Below, in pieces: positions 24,281-35,460 of a stretch of 64,000 nucleotides of DNA (within the stretch, counting starts at the first letter, position 1; the number at the start of each line of letters is the position of its first letter). The notes below the pieces were generated by a model. It saw only the letters and a program-made list of their open reading frames with translations, searched no databases and was not told the DNA's origin. The DNA is from Kuschelorhynchus macadamiae. Taxonomy: Eukaryota > Arthropoda > Insecta > Coleoptera > Curculionidae. Where the stretch lies: the NCBI GenBank assembly GCA_030620095.1, contig JAUTXW010002190.1:124001-188000 (forward strand), read 5' to 3'. The position numbers were made by a program, and so were the translations under genes.

Positions 24281-25639
24281 GGAAGTGCAATTCGCAAAAT
24301 TTTTAATTTTAAAATCATCCGGAAAGATAAGTAAATAATTACAATAAAAATTCGACAGAGTAACAGTTTTTGGTAAAGTTTATTATAGATATTTTGGTAC
24401 AGAGGTGGATCGGTAACGGTAAATAGTGGAGGCAGTATGCAGATCGGTATTGTGTTAAGGAGGAGGAGGTTGGGAGCATCGTCGTAAAAGCTATATTGGA
24501 GTGAGAATTAAATCCATAATATTTTGTGAGGTCGCCATTTTGTTCCGCTATATTGAATTTTTAACAAAATGTATCCTTATCATCTCCATATGACTGCTGA
24601 TATTTGACTAAAATTTGAAATCATTCGAAGTGGTTTTTGAGCTATGACAAACTGACGGAAATATTTTTTTAGAAAGCTAAAATGCAAAAAAAAAGAAAAT
24701 TCCCTATTAAATATTGCGATTTTAAGAATTGACAGGTACGATTTTATTGAAGCGATTTCGATTGAGTGAAGTATAGTTATAAACAAAAGAAAAAATGCGT
24801 TATGCCAACTCAAAACCAATTAAAATACTCACGAGGTAATTTAAATCTTCCAGAATGTTTCATACTAAACTAAACTAAAAAAAACGTAGCTGATTACGAA
24901 AAAATATGGCTTTCGCGAGTCCATATTGTTTTTCACATGAACTCATCTAATCGAAACGTATTTAGTTTAATTTAACCCCTATAAAGAGTCTATCAATTCA
25001 TCGCTTTTGGCTTGAATGCATAATTTTTTGAAGATTTATCAATAAAACCAAGCCGCGCCAGTTAGAACTATGTAACTAATTATTATTTACCATATATTAA
25101 CAAATAAAAATAATACTATTATTAATAGTTATTTATAGAATCTGGTCTCTTTTTTACGTCTGTATAACTTGTTAATTTTCATCCGATTTTTAAAAACTTT
25201 GTTTCCCTGATAGAAATTTAATTTAAGTTTATAATTTGTGTATGTTTTGACTTAGATCTTTTGTGTTTTTAGCATATTCAGGGTGAGTACTTAAGTGATT
25301 ATCAAATTTAAACAAATTAAAGCACCACCAAAATCGCATAAGTTATTTAAACTGTTTGTTCTTGCCAAATCCTTTACACCTCTACTGTATACCACCAAAA
25401 ATAGATACATTTTTAAAGGGTGGAAATTTAGTTTTGTCGCTACCATTTTAAAGGCAATATTGAAAACTAGCAATTTCTAATATCTTTATTCAGTTAAATC
25501 TTTAAGCTAATTTATTATACACAAAATTTCATACACTATAAAACGTTATGACATGAGTAACACGGACTCTTGAGTGGCCGATCTACGGCAGCTAACTTAT
25601 TTGTATATATATGTACACTATCTATTTCTTAGAGGGTTT
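24281..25639. other. No recognisable gene
   Basis: AT-rich. The open stretches at 24580-24819 and 25291-25480 show no domain I recognise. Confidence 0.4.
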
Positions 25640-26345
25640 GGAGAGTGTCAGGTTGATGCAAACTACGCTGACTTCTCCAATACCATTGATAAGATCAATC
25701 ATGTAATGTTATTGGCTGAAATTACTGCCTGAAATCTCTGAAACACTTTTATGCTAGATCCAGAAATATCTCACAAACCGAAAACAAACGAGTGAAATAT
25801 TTTTTAGTTTATTCCTATACATACTTCAGTTGGGATCTCGTCTTGCCTCATTGCTGTTTAGTTTAGTGTTTTTATTGATCACTATTTGGTATATATTACC
25901 AATTCTATTTTTTTTCTATGTACAGTATGCTCGCAGATAGAGGTCACAAGAGGACAAAATTATTAAAGTATAGGGTAAAGTAGATATTGAAGTTGAGAAT
26001 GCAAAGTTATGAGATTTTTCTGAATATTCAACATTTTAAATTTGACACCTATCTGTTGAATTTGAAATATTTCCTATGTTTCATTTTGTCTTAAAATGAA
26101 AAAAAGCTATTTCACTCTTGACATACTTTATATTTTTTACATTTTTTTATGCGCACTGTATGAGAAAATTAAACTTTTGGCATTTTTGAATAAACAGAAT
26201 CATCTATAAATAGTGACTTTTTTGAAATTCATATTTTTTGTCGTTTTGTCACATCTATCCGCGGAGAAACTGTATATGCTGATGATTTCAGTATACAAAC
26301 TCTAAAAAATATTTGCCTTAATGTAATTGACGTCACAATGAAAAA
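25640..26345 (+). pseudogene. LINE reverse transcriptase fragment split by a MITE
   Basis: Plus-strand text reads ADFSNTIDKINHVMLLAEI, the motif around the first catalytic aspartate of non-LTR reverse transcriptases (family pattern DFSKAFDxVxH). A weaker stretch follows that corresponds to the GVPQGSxLGPLLF block. The YADD box is split: FYV lies before and YADDFSIQTLKN lies after the MITE at 25923-26272. Dropping the MITE and one TA joins these in frame. Stops and frame changes occur elsewhere. Only part of the RT domain remains; the clade is uncertain (Jockey- or CR1-like). Confidence 0.7.
25923..26272. mobile_element. 350 bp MITE with ~38 bp inverted repeats
   Basis: The left end 'cagtatgctcgcagatagag' and the right end in reverse complement 'cagtttctccgcggatagat' continue into 'acaa..gacaaaa'. 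TA duplications flank it (25921-25922 and 26273-26274). It has no coding capacity. The ends and TA target suggest a Tc1/mariner-mobilised element. Confidence 0.85.
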
Positions 26346-27217
26346 ACTTTAGCAATAAAAATATTTCATGAAGAGATAAATTTAAATTGGCAAAAGCTCA
26401 AACCTTATTTTTTCAAATTGATCCGGTATACGAAGAAGCAGGCTCAAAGCAAGGAAGGGGATAATTGATAAAATTAGTTACCATATTTTAGTAAAACAAA
26501 GGATTGTAGTCGTAACAGAATTACATTAGACCAAATCCAGCTTATGGAATTTTACCTATTTGGATCTAATTGTTTTATGAATAATTTAAATCTAGCTCCC
26601 TTAGGGCATTTATTACTGTTATTAGCCACGGGAATTTAAAGATGCAGTTGCGAGCTAAAATGTATCTTGCCTCTATTTATGTAAATGTCAGCAAAATTTC
26701 CTGTAATAACAATACACAATACAAAATTTGTTTTGGCAAACATAGTACTTCGCCATATTTATATGTACGTCTTTTTCAAGTTGAGGTTTATTTCCAATAA
26801 ATATAATAAATTGAGCGTGTCTTACCTTTTTTTTAAATACTATTAGTGTTTATTAAAATTAAGAGTAATTTGTCGGTTGAGCTAACCATTGGCGATTTTT
26901 ATGAATTTTGGTACATTCGTAGATTGTGGGCTGTTGATCACGAATCTGAACTGAGATTTTGTCGGCAAGGTCCCGTTTTTGAGTTATCTATTGTCAAAGT
27001 GCAGATCTCAATTTTTCACTATTTTCCGCATACATTTTATAAAAAAACAGTTGGTTTTGGTAACAATTCACTGAAAACAACACAACTAACACAATAATAC
27101 TAGAATAATGATGAGTAAACACCTTACTGGAGTTATTATTATATATTTAAACAAATTTAGAAATTTGAAAGGTTGAAGCTCAGTTTTTGTTGGTTGAATA
27201 TTGGATGGATATTTTTG
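26346..27217. other. No recognisable gene
   Basis: AT-rich. The plus-strand open stretch 26846-27097 has no family match I can name. Confidence 0.4.
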
Positions 27218-27343
27218 TACAGGGTGATCATTTATAATGTCCCCCCCCTCTAACTTTTTTATTTGACGTTTGGTAGAAAAACGTCAAATATAAAAGTTTC
27301 ACAAAAAACAATAAGCTATTTGCAGCATACATTTTTATATATA

Positions 27344-27403
27344 CAGGGTGTTGCCGAAATCACCCACAGATAAAAGTTATATTTTTTTAAATGGAACACC
27401 CTG
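27344..27403. repeat. 60 bp mini-element within the left arm
   Basis: It begins 'cagggtgttgccgaaat' and ends 'ttaaatggaacaccctg', with TA on both sides, so it looks like two transposon ends with nothing between. The same 60 bp unit is at 29234-29293 in the right arm. Confidence 0.65.
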
Positions 27404-27652
27404 TATATTATACGCTAAATTAAATCCTATGAAAATTCTGCATATTTTTTGTATAACATGTCCTATACCCAAATACAATAGTTTTCGAAATATCTGCGAT
27501 TTTATCATTCAGAAATAAAAACATTATTCTAAAGCTTATAATTTAGCTTAGGTGGCTGTGAAGTAGATCGATACCAACAAACAAAATATTTGTTTATAAG
27601 TGACAGTGACAGTTACACATTTAGCAACATTATACGTTCTTTTCATTGTAAA

Positions 27653-27840
27653 ATGCCTTATTCGGAAAGAGAAAAACAATTAATTTTGGAAATTTTTATT
27701 ACAACAAACATCCAGACTAGCGAGAAAAAAGAAAACATTGGAAATTGATGAAGGCAGTGATTTAAACATTTTACTAAAAGTGGAAGAAAAGCCCAATATT
27801 TCCATAAGAAAAATATCGGGAAGCCTGAAAGCTTCAAAAA
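27653..27840 (+). pseudogene. Inverted, deleted copy of the transposase 5' end
   Basis: On the plus strand this starts ATG and reads MPYSEREKQLILEIFI, the first 16 codons of the transposase at 27899-28984 with one change. It then skips about 35 codons and resumes, out of frame, with sequence matching codons ~51-93 ('ggaaattgatgaaggcagtg' and 'atttccataagaaaaatatc'). It stops resembling the gene near 27830, about 70 bp before the gene's own stop codon. It encodes no useful protein. It is an extension of the inverted arm into coding sequence. Confidence 0.85.
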
Positions 27841-27898
27841 CAAAAAAAACTTCTAAAACTTAATTAATAATTTAGATAATAATATAATACATTTATTC

Positions 27899-28984
27899 TT
27901 ACAAATGGAATTGTTCAACTGGTCCCCCGTTTTCTTCAATACATTTGATGTATGTTCTTCGTAATCGATCCAAAGCGGCAGTGATAGACTGGGAATATTC
28001 TTGATTTAGAATTTGAATTTCCGTTCTAATCAAGACTTTTAGGTGTTCTCTATTTTCGATGTTATTTGCGTTCACACGATCTTTTAGAGTTCCCCATAAA
28101 AATGCATCCATCGGCGTCAAGTCAGGACTGTTAGGTGGCCAGTTTATCGTACCATTTTTTCCAATCCATTCCGTGAACTGTTGGTTTAAATAGTCTTTAA
28201 CCAATATGACACAATGAGGAGGAGCACCATCTTGTTGGAAGACGAGGTTTCTCAGTTGCTCCAATGGGAGCTCATCCATGTAGTTTTCTAATTCGTTCCG
28301 GAGAAAATTCATATAACCATTACCGTTTAAAGTATTTTCGAAAAAATGAGGGCCTATTATTTTATTGTTTAAAATAGCACACCACACATTAACAGTTTGA
28401 CGTCCTTGAAATTGAAATTCCCTGTAGCAATGGGGATTTACTGTGGCCCACTGTCTGCTATTTTTTCGATTTATCATTCCACTAGTAGAAAACGATGACT
28501 CGTCGGTCCAAAAAACATTTTTTAAATAATCTTCATTTTCATTAACTTTTTCCAACATTGCATGGCAAAATTCAACCCTTTTTTCTCGATGCCTGGGCGT
28601 TAATTTTGTGGTAGGCCTAATTGTGAATGCCTTGTATCCTGCATTTTTGAGAGTGGTTTGAATCCTCCCATAAGATGTATTTTTTGGATCAATAAGCTCT
28701 TCTCTCAGGCTTCCCGATATTTTTCTTATGGAAATATTGGGATTTTCTTCCACTTTTAGTAAAATGTTTAAATCACTACCTTCATCAATTTCCATTGTTC
28801 TCTTCTTTCTCGTTAGGCTGGATGTTTGTTGAAATTTTTCATAAATTCGATGAAAGGTTTTTTTGTCCGGAATGTGCATCCGGGGGTTAATTACACGTAA
28901 TTCTCTTTGAGCCAATTTAGCACTCTTATTTGCTTTGATAAAAATTTCCAAAATTAATCGTTTTTCTCTTTCCGAATAGGGCAT
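27899..28984 (-). CDS. Mariner-like transposase, DD40D type
   Basis: The 361-residue protein would bind the element's ends and catalyse cut-and-paste movement to TA targets. The start at 28984 (MPYSERE) is preferred over an upstream in-frame ATG at 29047, because the upstream part lies in the inverted arm and the motif opens the DUF4817-type domain (residues 1-55). A second DNA-binding region follows (about 64-128). Catalytic aspartates fit D161 (FWTDESSF), D252 (FQQDGAPPH) and D293 (SPDLTPMD), with 40 residues between the last two. The motif VNVWCAIL lies at 198-205. No stop, frame break or missing catalytic residue is visible. The nearest named group I recall is DD41D (rosa/visitor); this placement is tentative. 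Any promoter would lie in the right arm. Confidence 0.92.
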   Translation of the reverse strand: MPYSEREKRLILEIFIKANKSAKLAQRELRVINPRMHIPDKKTFHRIYEKFQQTSSLTRKKRTMEIDEGSDLNILLKVEENPNISIRKISGSLREELIDPKNTSYGRIQTTLKNAGYKAFTIRPTTKLTPRHREKRVEFCHAMLEKVNENEDYLKNVFWTDESSFSTSGMINRKNSRQWATVNPHCYREFQFQGRQTVNVWCAILNNKIIGPHFFENTLNGNGYMNFLRNELENYMDELPLEQLRNLVFQQDGAPPHCVILVKDYLNQQFTEWIGKNGTINWPPNSPDLTPMDAFLWGTLKDRVNANNIENREHLKVLIRTEIQILNQEYSQSITAALDRLRRTYIKCIEENGGPVEQFHL

Positions 28985-29233
28985 TTTACAATAAAAAGAA
29001 CGTATAATGTTGCTAAATGTGTAACTGTCACTGTCAGTTATAAACAAACATTTTGTTTGTTGGTATCGATCTACTTCACAGCCACCTAAGCTAAATTATA
29101 AGCTTTAGAATAATGTTTTTATTTCTGAATGATAAAATCGCAGATATTTCGAAAACTATTGTATTTGGGTATAGGACATGTTATACAAAAAATATGCAGA
29201 ATTTTCATAGGATTTAATTTAGCGTATAATATA

Positions 29234-29293
29234 CAGGGTGTTCCATTTAAAAAAATATAACTTTAATCTGTGGGGGATTTCGGTAACACCCTG
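29234..29293. repeat. 60 bp mini-element within the right arm
   Basis: Inverted counterpart of 27344-27403, at the mirror position and flanked by TA. Confidence 0.65.
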
Positions 29294-29681
29294 TATATAT
29301 AAAAATGTATGCTGCAAATAGCTTATTGTTTTTTGTGAAACTTTTATATTTGACGTTTTTCTACTAAACGTCAAATAAAAAAGTTAGAGGGGGGGGGACA
29401 TTATAAATGATCACCGCGTACAACTGAATGGTTTAACGTCAACTATTCACGAGCGGTTGCGGCTAGCGCAGCAGCAACCCCATAACCACCACTTTAAAGT
29501 ACACGCGAATTTCAAATCTCATTTTCGATTATTTGAGGTTAGCTTATAACGTGTTTTTTATTAAGATCTTTAATCCTAAACCGAAGCCGCCATTCACAAC
29601 ACAGATTGTTTAATGTGTTTTCTATTGGTTCGTCGTTTATTTCCTTGAATTATAAACAAGTTTCGTTAAATTTTCAGTTTG

Positions 29682-29757
29682 AGTCTCGTGGCTCAGTGGT
29701 AGGGTTTTCGCTTTTCATAAGTGTTTTCACATCCTGGTTCAGACGATTACTTTTTTT
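29682..29757 (+). repeat. tRNA-like sequence / SINE head
   Basis: A strong A-box-like 'tggctcagtggtaggg' (29689-29704) is followed 30 bp later by a weaker B-box-like 'cctggttcagacg' (29733-29745), then a T-run. The acceptor stem pairs only partly. It is a decayed tRNA or tRNA-derived SINE, not a confident functional tRNA. Confidence 0.5.
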
Positions 29758-29910
29758 AGATATTTTTTAACAAAGCTTATAATTTTGTAAGTAGTTGTTT
29801 TTTAAAAATGGTATTGCATTTTGGTTAGCCCTCGTTAAGCTCTTTTTTTTTGAGGTGATTTAAAAAAGTTGATATATATTAAAACAAGGATTTTTTAGAC
29901 AAAACATACT

Positions 29911-30122
29911 GTTAGGTAGATCTGTCCCGTTAGCATTATGTTAGTCCAGATTCGAATTTGAAATACAAGTGTATGCTAAACTGTGTTATGATTGAGTGGT
30001 TCTTTATGGAATTTAAGGTCCTGTGTTATTTTATAGGTATAATAAAAGCTTATGGCTTTAATGATGGTTTTATCAATGAACCTCGGCTAACTTAATGCCT
30101 AACGGGACAGATCCCCCTAATA
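29911..30122. mobile_element. Small foldback element
   Basis: 'ggtagatctgtcccgttag' near 29915 is inverted at 'cctaacgggacagatcccc' near 30097, giving arms of about 30-40 bp. It is related to the fragment at 18490-18590. Confidence 0.6.
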
Positions 30123-30539
30123 GTGTAGGCTTTATTAAACAAATTGTTGTTTTAATATAGATTCACTTTTTTCACCACAGAGTCGTCCTCAGAAAAAACA
30201 GCCTAAGCAGAGCTACGTACAAAATTATAAGTTTTTTAAATTCAAATAGTTGACGCTAAACCATCCCATTGTGCCAAAATCGCCATTTCTTTTTTTTTTA
30301 TTTTAAATGTAAAAAAGGGCTGTAATCTGTTTACTATTTATTATTGTAGCATGATTTTGATAGTTTTCAGTGAATTATTGCTTATAACAACTATTTTATA
30401 TAAAATGTTGTCAATAGTGAAAAGTTGATATGTGCGTTTTGACAGTGGATAGCTTAGCAGCCCAAAATCTACGAGTATACTAAAAACCAAATTACCAAAT
30501 TTAGCGTTGTTTGTCCTTTAATAAATTTAAAATTAGTTC

Positions 30540-31790
30540 TGTTTTCAGGGAGCTGTCTCACTCCCTTAGATTAATTCTGTATAAGGGAAAAAAATAAATA
30601 AAATAATTATTTATACAAAAAAAAAATTTACCCTGTTTTACCATTTTTTTTAAAGCTAAGCATTAAGGAAGTGAAAAACTATTTGCATTTTTAAGGGACG
30701 TGTATTCCCTAGGACTACCTTGTAAAGTAAAAAAAAATATTTTATATACACAGACAAAAAAGAAATTTTAATTCACCGTTTGCTTTTTTTACTGGTTAAA
30801 GGTAACCGCTTTAAAAGAAAAAAAAATATTTTCGATTTTTTAGGACTGATTAATACCTCTATACTATCCTGTATAATGAAAAAAAGAACATATATTTATA
30901 TATAAAGGTTGTTCCGAAATTGAGGGTCAATATTCTTTCTCATAAAAGAAGAGTAAAATGCCAAGTCGACATATATCGAAAATTGCTTTGTTAGGAGGCT
31001 ACAGCCCCGAGAATGATTTTATTCCTAAATATCGAAATGTTTAAAGACTAGGTTATGTAATTTGAGTAATTTTTATACTAAATCAGGGACATGCAACTCT
31101 AAATTATAAAAATATTAGGTTTTCTAGAAAACCCTTGGTTTAATTCGTTAGGATATACCGTTTTCGAAAAAAATTGATTTGAAAGTTGTTTTACATGGTA
31201 TTAAACGCAAAATTTCACACAATTTTCACTTGAAAGTAGAAACGTATGTTCTAACGAATTAAACCAAGAGTTCCTTTCTTTTGATAGAAAATCCTTTATT
31301 TTTATAATTTGGAATTGCAAACTAAAAAAATTCACGCAGAAAAAAGTTATGGCGACTTTTTCTCCTTTCCCTCCATTCGGGACGTCCCTGATTTAGTATT
31401 GATATTTTCTAGTTTAGGATTCGGCTCAGCGTATACAAGTTATCAAAATAACCAAATTTCATAATTTAGTCTTTGAACGTTTCGAAAATATTTGGTAAAA
31501 ACCATCTTCAGAGGGGTTCATTCTTGGGGTTGTAGCCTCCTAACAAAGCAACTTTCGAAATATGTTTATATTTATTTTATGACATAGATTATTGTGTAAA
31601 AATATTGACCCATAATTTAGGGTCACCTTGTATATAAAAAATAGAAAAAATATGACGGGTGTCACCATTTGTTAAAAAAGCTAAATGCTCTTGAGTTTTT
31701 TTCCTTTTCAAGGGCTCTTTCATCCTCCTGGTGCTACCCTGTTTAAAGAAAAATTTTTGTCACTATTTGTTAAGGAAATGAAATGAAAAC
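30540..31790. repeat. ~140 bp tandem repeat interrupted by a MITE
   Basis: Related phrases 'attctgtataagggaaaa' (~30571), 'taccttgtaaagtaaaaa' (~30716), 'tatcctgtataatgaaaa' (~30865) and 'taccctgtttaaagaaaa' (~31736) mark four units. The first three are ~145 bp apart. The last interval becomes ~130 bp when the MITE at 30898-31640 is subtracted. Confidence 0.55.
30898..31640. mobile_element. Foldback MITE, ~740 bp
   Basis: Near-palindromic along most of its length. The left arm has 'tttgttaggaggctacagcc' and the right arm in reverse complement has 'tttgttaggaggctacaacc'. 'ctaaatcagggac' is also mirrored on both sides of the centre. It has no gene. The ends resemble 'aaggttgttccg' and 'caaggtgaccct', flanked by TATA. 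Confidence 0.75.
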
Positions 31791-33964
31791 GAGAAATTCA
31801 AATCTGTACTTAGTTCTGATGGTGCTTGTAGAAGGCGCCACTTGCAATGCATTAAATATCTTTAAAATAACGTAAATTTTTGGTGTCAAGGTGAATTGAC
31901 TCAAATGTTATTAGATTATGTATTTTCCACTTCTACGCAAAAAAGGTATACTTTATAAATGTCCCTCAGAGTGGCCGTTTGCAAGATATTTGCGTATAAA
32001 TAAAATTTAAAAATTTTATTAAAAATGTTTTTGAAATAATAATTATTGAAATGAAAAATGTATAGAAAATAAAAATATTTTTATTGAAATTGTCTGCAAC
32101 AAAAACAACCCCTTTTCAAATTTGTAACAATATATATTATACATGTAATTATATTTTTTAATTATAACCCTAAAAGAACTAATAATACAATGACCCTTAA
32201 TATTCTGATCAACATGAAAAATTGCTATGTTTTAATTCGAACGCCCCGCTTCAAATTTTTTTATGCAAAGGAATACCTCCGAGTCTGATTTATTATTGTA
32301 TTTCATTTGTGCATTTTATACTGGAAAATTTCCATGCTAATCCATTGTTTTAAATTGGAAAAAATGTAAACTACTTTTATCGGTGGAAATTGCCCTTTTG
32401 TTCACTTCTAGGAGTGTCAATCAAAGCGTTAAAAAAGTTATTGTTTTTATTTTTTAATATTAGTGTGAAATTTGTATGTCGTTCATTTGGTGAAATAATA
32501 CTTGGTTTTATCGTCATGGGAAATACTATCACAAAATTATAACTCGTGAAAATTGATTTTCATTTTGGTAAAGTATCTGTGAAAATTGTTTTATGCTTCT
32601 TTTCTTTTTGAAAAGTATCTGTACTTATCATTAAAGTCAAAAATATCCTTCATTTTTGGGATTCGATTGGCACTCACCCTTGTATAAGAAAACAAGTGCT
32701 CAACATTTTCTTTGAATTTATGGTTCGCACTTATGAAAAAATAATGGTACCGTTTGTTTAAATAGAAAGGCAAACATTTCGGAAGCAATATATATTTATG
32801 TTATGTCTTACAAACACTCTATCACAATCTCTAATTGTGCTGACTCAAATCCGTCTCCGAACAGTAGTCACTTTTTTTATGACTATTTCTGCCATCATTT
32901 CATGTGGCGCCTAGCTTCAATTAACCACCTACATAAGACCTTCGAATTTTGAAACTAACAGATCTAATAGCATATGGCCAAATATCATCCTTAAATGTTT
33001 ATCAAATTTGTTTTTTTTTCATTTTGTTTCCTCTGCAAAGTTGGTTTCCTGATACCCATATTTTATTCTTCTGAAAATATCAGAGATTTATTGTTTATAA
33101 CAGAACAGAGATTGGTTAAGATTCAAAGCAAATTAAAACCTCAGACGATTTTGCAGTGAGCCAATCTCTTACCAGCATCATTAAACAACCATTCCTATTA
33201 CCCAGATTCTTATCACGCGTTTGGGTGCCCTGCCTAATTTAACCCCAGGCTTGAATCCACACACCTAGTAACATTTGATACTATAAATCTTCTAAACAAG
33301 ATGGATAATACAATTTCTACGTCCCCTTTTATTGGAATTATTTTGTTTCTCTCTCACAGATCCTTCAGAAATGTGTCTCGGATATAACTCAACTAGACAT
33401 AGGAACCTTTAGCATGCATACGCATCATATTCATCAAAATCTCAGAGCCATACATCTTATAAATCATCATTTTTACAAACCTTCGACAAATCTATACTAT
33501 TTCACTGAAAATTACTTCAAAAGAAATAAAAAGTTATGTAATCTAATTGATCAAAATAACTTCATTTCAGGTTAACATAGAAGGTTACTGGAAATAAGGA
33601 TCAGTATGAAAAGAATGTGAGCCAGTTTAGGAAACGACTTGTTAAAAACTGCAGCTTGCATACCTTCGAAGCCTCAAATGGTCTAGTGCATTTTAAATTT
33701 GGCAGGCTTATCTTAATCTTAAAGAATATTTGTGCATTTTTTAAAAAGGATCAATAAGGAGGAGATTTAAGAGTGGAATTTTGCAAAATAATTTGCTTTA
33801 GACTTAACATTTCATGAACAGAAATTAATGATAAAAAAGAGTTTTGGCAGAGGTATTAATTGGTAGTATACCAAGGATCAAGAGGATTGGCTGCTATAAA
33901 AGGATTCTGCTTTTTATGGGGTTACTGAAACAAATTTGTATTTATAAATAAAAGTTTATTTGTT
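31791..33964. other. No recognisable gene
   Basis: AT-rich with no convincing ORF. The minus-strand open stretch 32591-32788 has no domain I recognise. Confidence 0.4.
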
Positions 33965-34345
33965 TATCTTTTCTTCTTTTTTTTTTTCTTTAGCTTGTGA
34001 TTGTCCATGATGGATATAGACCTTTTCTAATCATTTCTATTTTCTTTTATCTTTGGCGGTTCTTATCAGTTGTTTTTTTATGACTTGGATGTCGTCTGGC
34101 CATCTTTTCAGCGGTCTTCCTATGCCTCTTTTGGCCTCTGGTGGTCTCCAGAATGCAATGTCCTTCTGTCTCAAGATCTGTTTTGCTATGTGCAACCCAC
34201 TACCACTTAAGGCTTGCCATACTTTCAATGAAAATTGTTGTCATGTTCTTGCTCGGTTCCGTAGATTTCATTTTCGCATTTAGTCTTTCAATGTGATCCC
34301 AACAGGGCTCACTCCATAGCTCTTTGCGTGACCTTTAGTTGTTCT
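33965..34345 (-). pseudogene. LINE 3' end fragment
   Basis: The minus strand reads HKELWSEPCWDHIERLNAK, then KRGIGRPLKRWPDDI with RTAKDKRK near the end. The GRPxxRWxDDI motif typifies the C-terminus of insect RTE-like endonuclease/reverse-transcriptase proteins. A minus-strand A-rich tail (T-run at ~33969-33990) follows, consistent with a retrotransposed 3' end. The catalytic domains are absent, so it is a 5'-truncated relic. Confidence 0.65.
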
Positions 34346-35268
34346 ATTAGGTGTTCTCCAATTTGTAAGTAGCAACTCGAAGTTATTTGTACCTTTTTTT
34401 TTTTTCATATTGAACTAAGTTTCTCAAATCTGGCCCACGCTAGGTGGATTTTTCCTCGGAGAATTGGTTTTCCTTACCAAGTATAATCGTGTGTCCTAGA
34501 GTGGGGCACGGTCTATTTTTTCTAAGGAGAAGTTGTCGATCTCGATAGTGACAACAATTATCCTTTATTCATCAGAAATCAAATTAAACTTTGAATACTG
34601 CATCCAACTGTAAACATCCGGGAAGGAGCCGTTATTTCTTGTAAACCAAACAGCTTGTTTCAGCTTGCTTCTGCACTTTAAGCTGAAGTTCTTCTAAGGT
34701 TATTAACGTATGATCTTGAGTGACGAGAAATCGAATCAGCGTTGTCAGTTTAATAGGAAAATTATTATATCATAAAATATTTGTTTGCGCATTCGCCGAA
34801 GACCAATTTTTCGAATTTATTGAACGTCAATTTAATGCTTATATATAATGTTGGGACAAAACATAATATATTTATTTATGCAAACAAGCTTGAATAATAC
34901 CTGGCTGAATTTTAAAACTAGTTTTTATTTGTACTATTGGTGGTTAAAATTAACAGTGGAAAAGTACAGTTATGATTTATTGAGAAAATATATAATAAGT
35001 ATAAAAAAATTTAATGAATTTTGATGTCGCCAGAATTTATTCAACTTAGTTTATTAGTTTTATAGATGGAACATACCATTAAATAACCTGGAAGAGAAGG
35101 TTGCGTTTTTGTTGTATTACTGTAATTTTCATACAGTATATTTTTTTAATTCTTATTCTTCCAAGTTGATACTTGAAATGAATCACCCAATTGCTTTGCC
35201 CGAGAATTCTCCTTCTGAATCCTTACTTTTTTCCAGGAAAGTGAAAGGAAACACAATTTGTATATGTA
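34346..35268. other. No recognisable gene
   Basis: AT-rich; no feature supported. Confidence 0.4.
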
Positions 35269-35460
35269 CAGGGTGCCTTAAATGAAACGTTTTGTCCTCT
35301 TATCTGGAGAACCACAATAGGCAGAAGAATGTCCAAAGACAAATATTTCTTTATTTGTTTTTAGATTTTATTTTTTGTTTTTTTATTTATACAAGATATT
35401 GGATTTTCTCCAGTCTGAACTTTCTTGTTTTAAATAGGATACCCTATATATTATTACAGA
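35269..35460. mobile_element. Solo arm of a mariner-like element
   Basis: It starts 'cagggtgccttaaatgaaac' after TA and contains the inner inverted motif 'aaataggataccctatatat' about 170 bp in, the layout of arms elsewhere in the window. No opposite arm was found nearby. Confidence 0.5.

Larger units (their letters stand above)
27220..29418 (-). mobile_element. Apparently intact mariner-like element, palindromic arms
   Basis: The 2199 bp element lies between TA dinucleotides (27218-27219 and 29419-29420). The non-coding arms (27220-27652 and 28985-29418) are about 433 bp and differ at roughly ten positions, near 98% identity by eye. The outermost bases differ slightly ('cagggtgatc' against 'cgcggtgatc'). 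The minus-strand transposase is open from end to end. Unusually, the left arm continues inward into an inverted copy of the 5' end of that same gene (27653-27840). The near-identical arms and open gene suggest recent activity or recent homogenisation. Confidence 0.92.
29428..30263. mobile_element. Candidate small transposon with 20 bp inverted repeats
   Basis: 'atggtttaacgtcaactatt' on the left and 'aatagttgacgctaaaccat' on the right are inverse with one mismatch. No target duplication is evident. It holds a tRNA-like repeat and a smaller foldback element and begins only ten bases after the mariner-like element ends, so the boundaries are tentative. Confidence 0.45.

Noticed and set aside
29682..29757. 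Functional tRNA gene
   Set aside because: The A-box is good, but the B-box and acceptor stem are poor and no confident anticodon arm forms, so I kept it only as a tRNA-like repeat.
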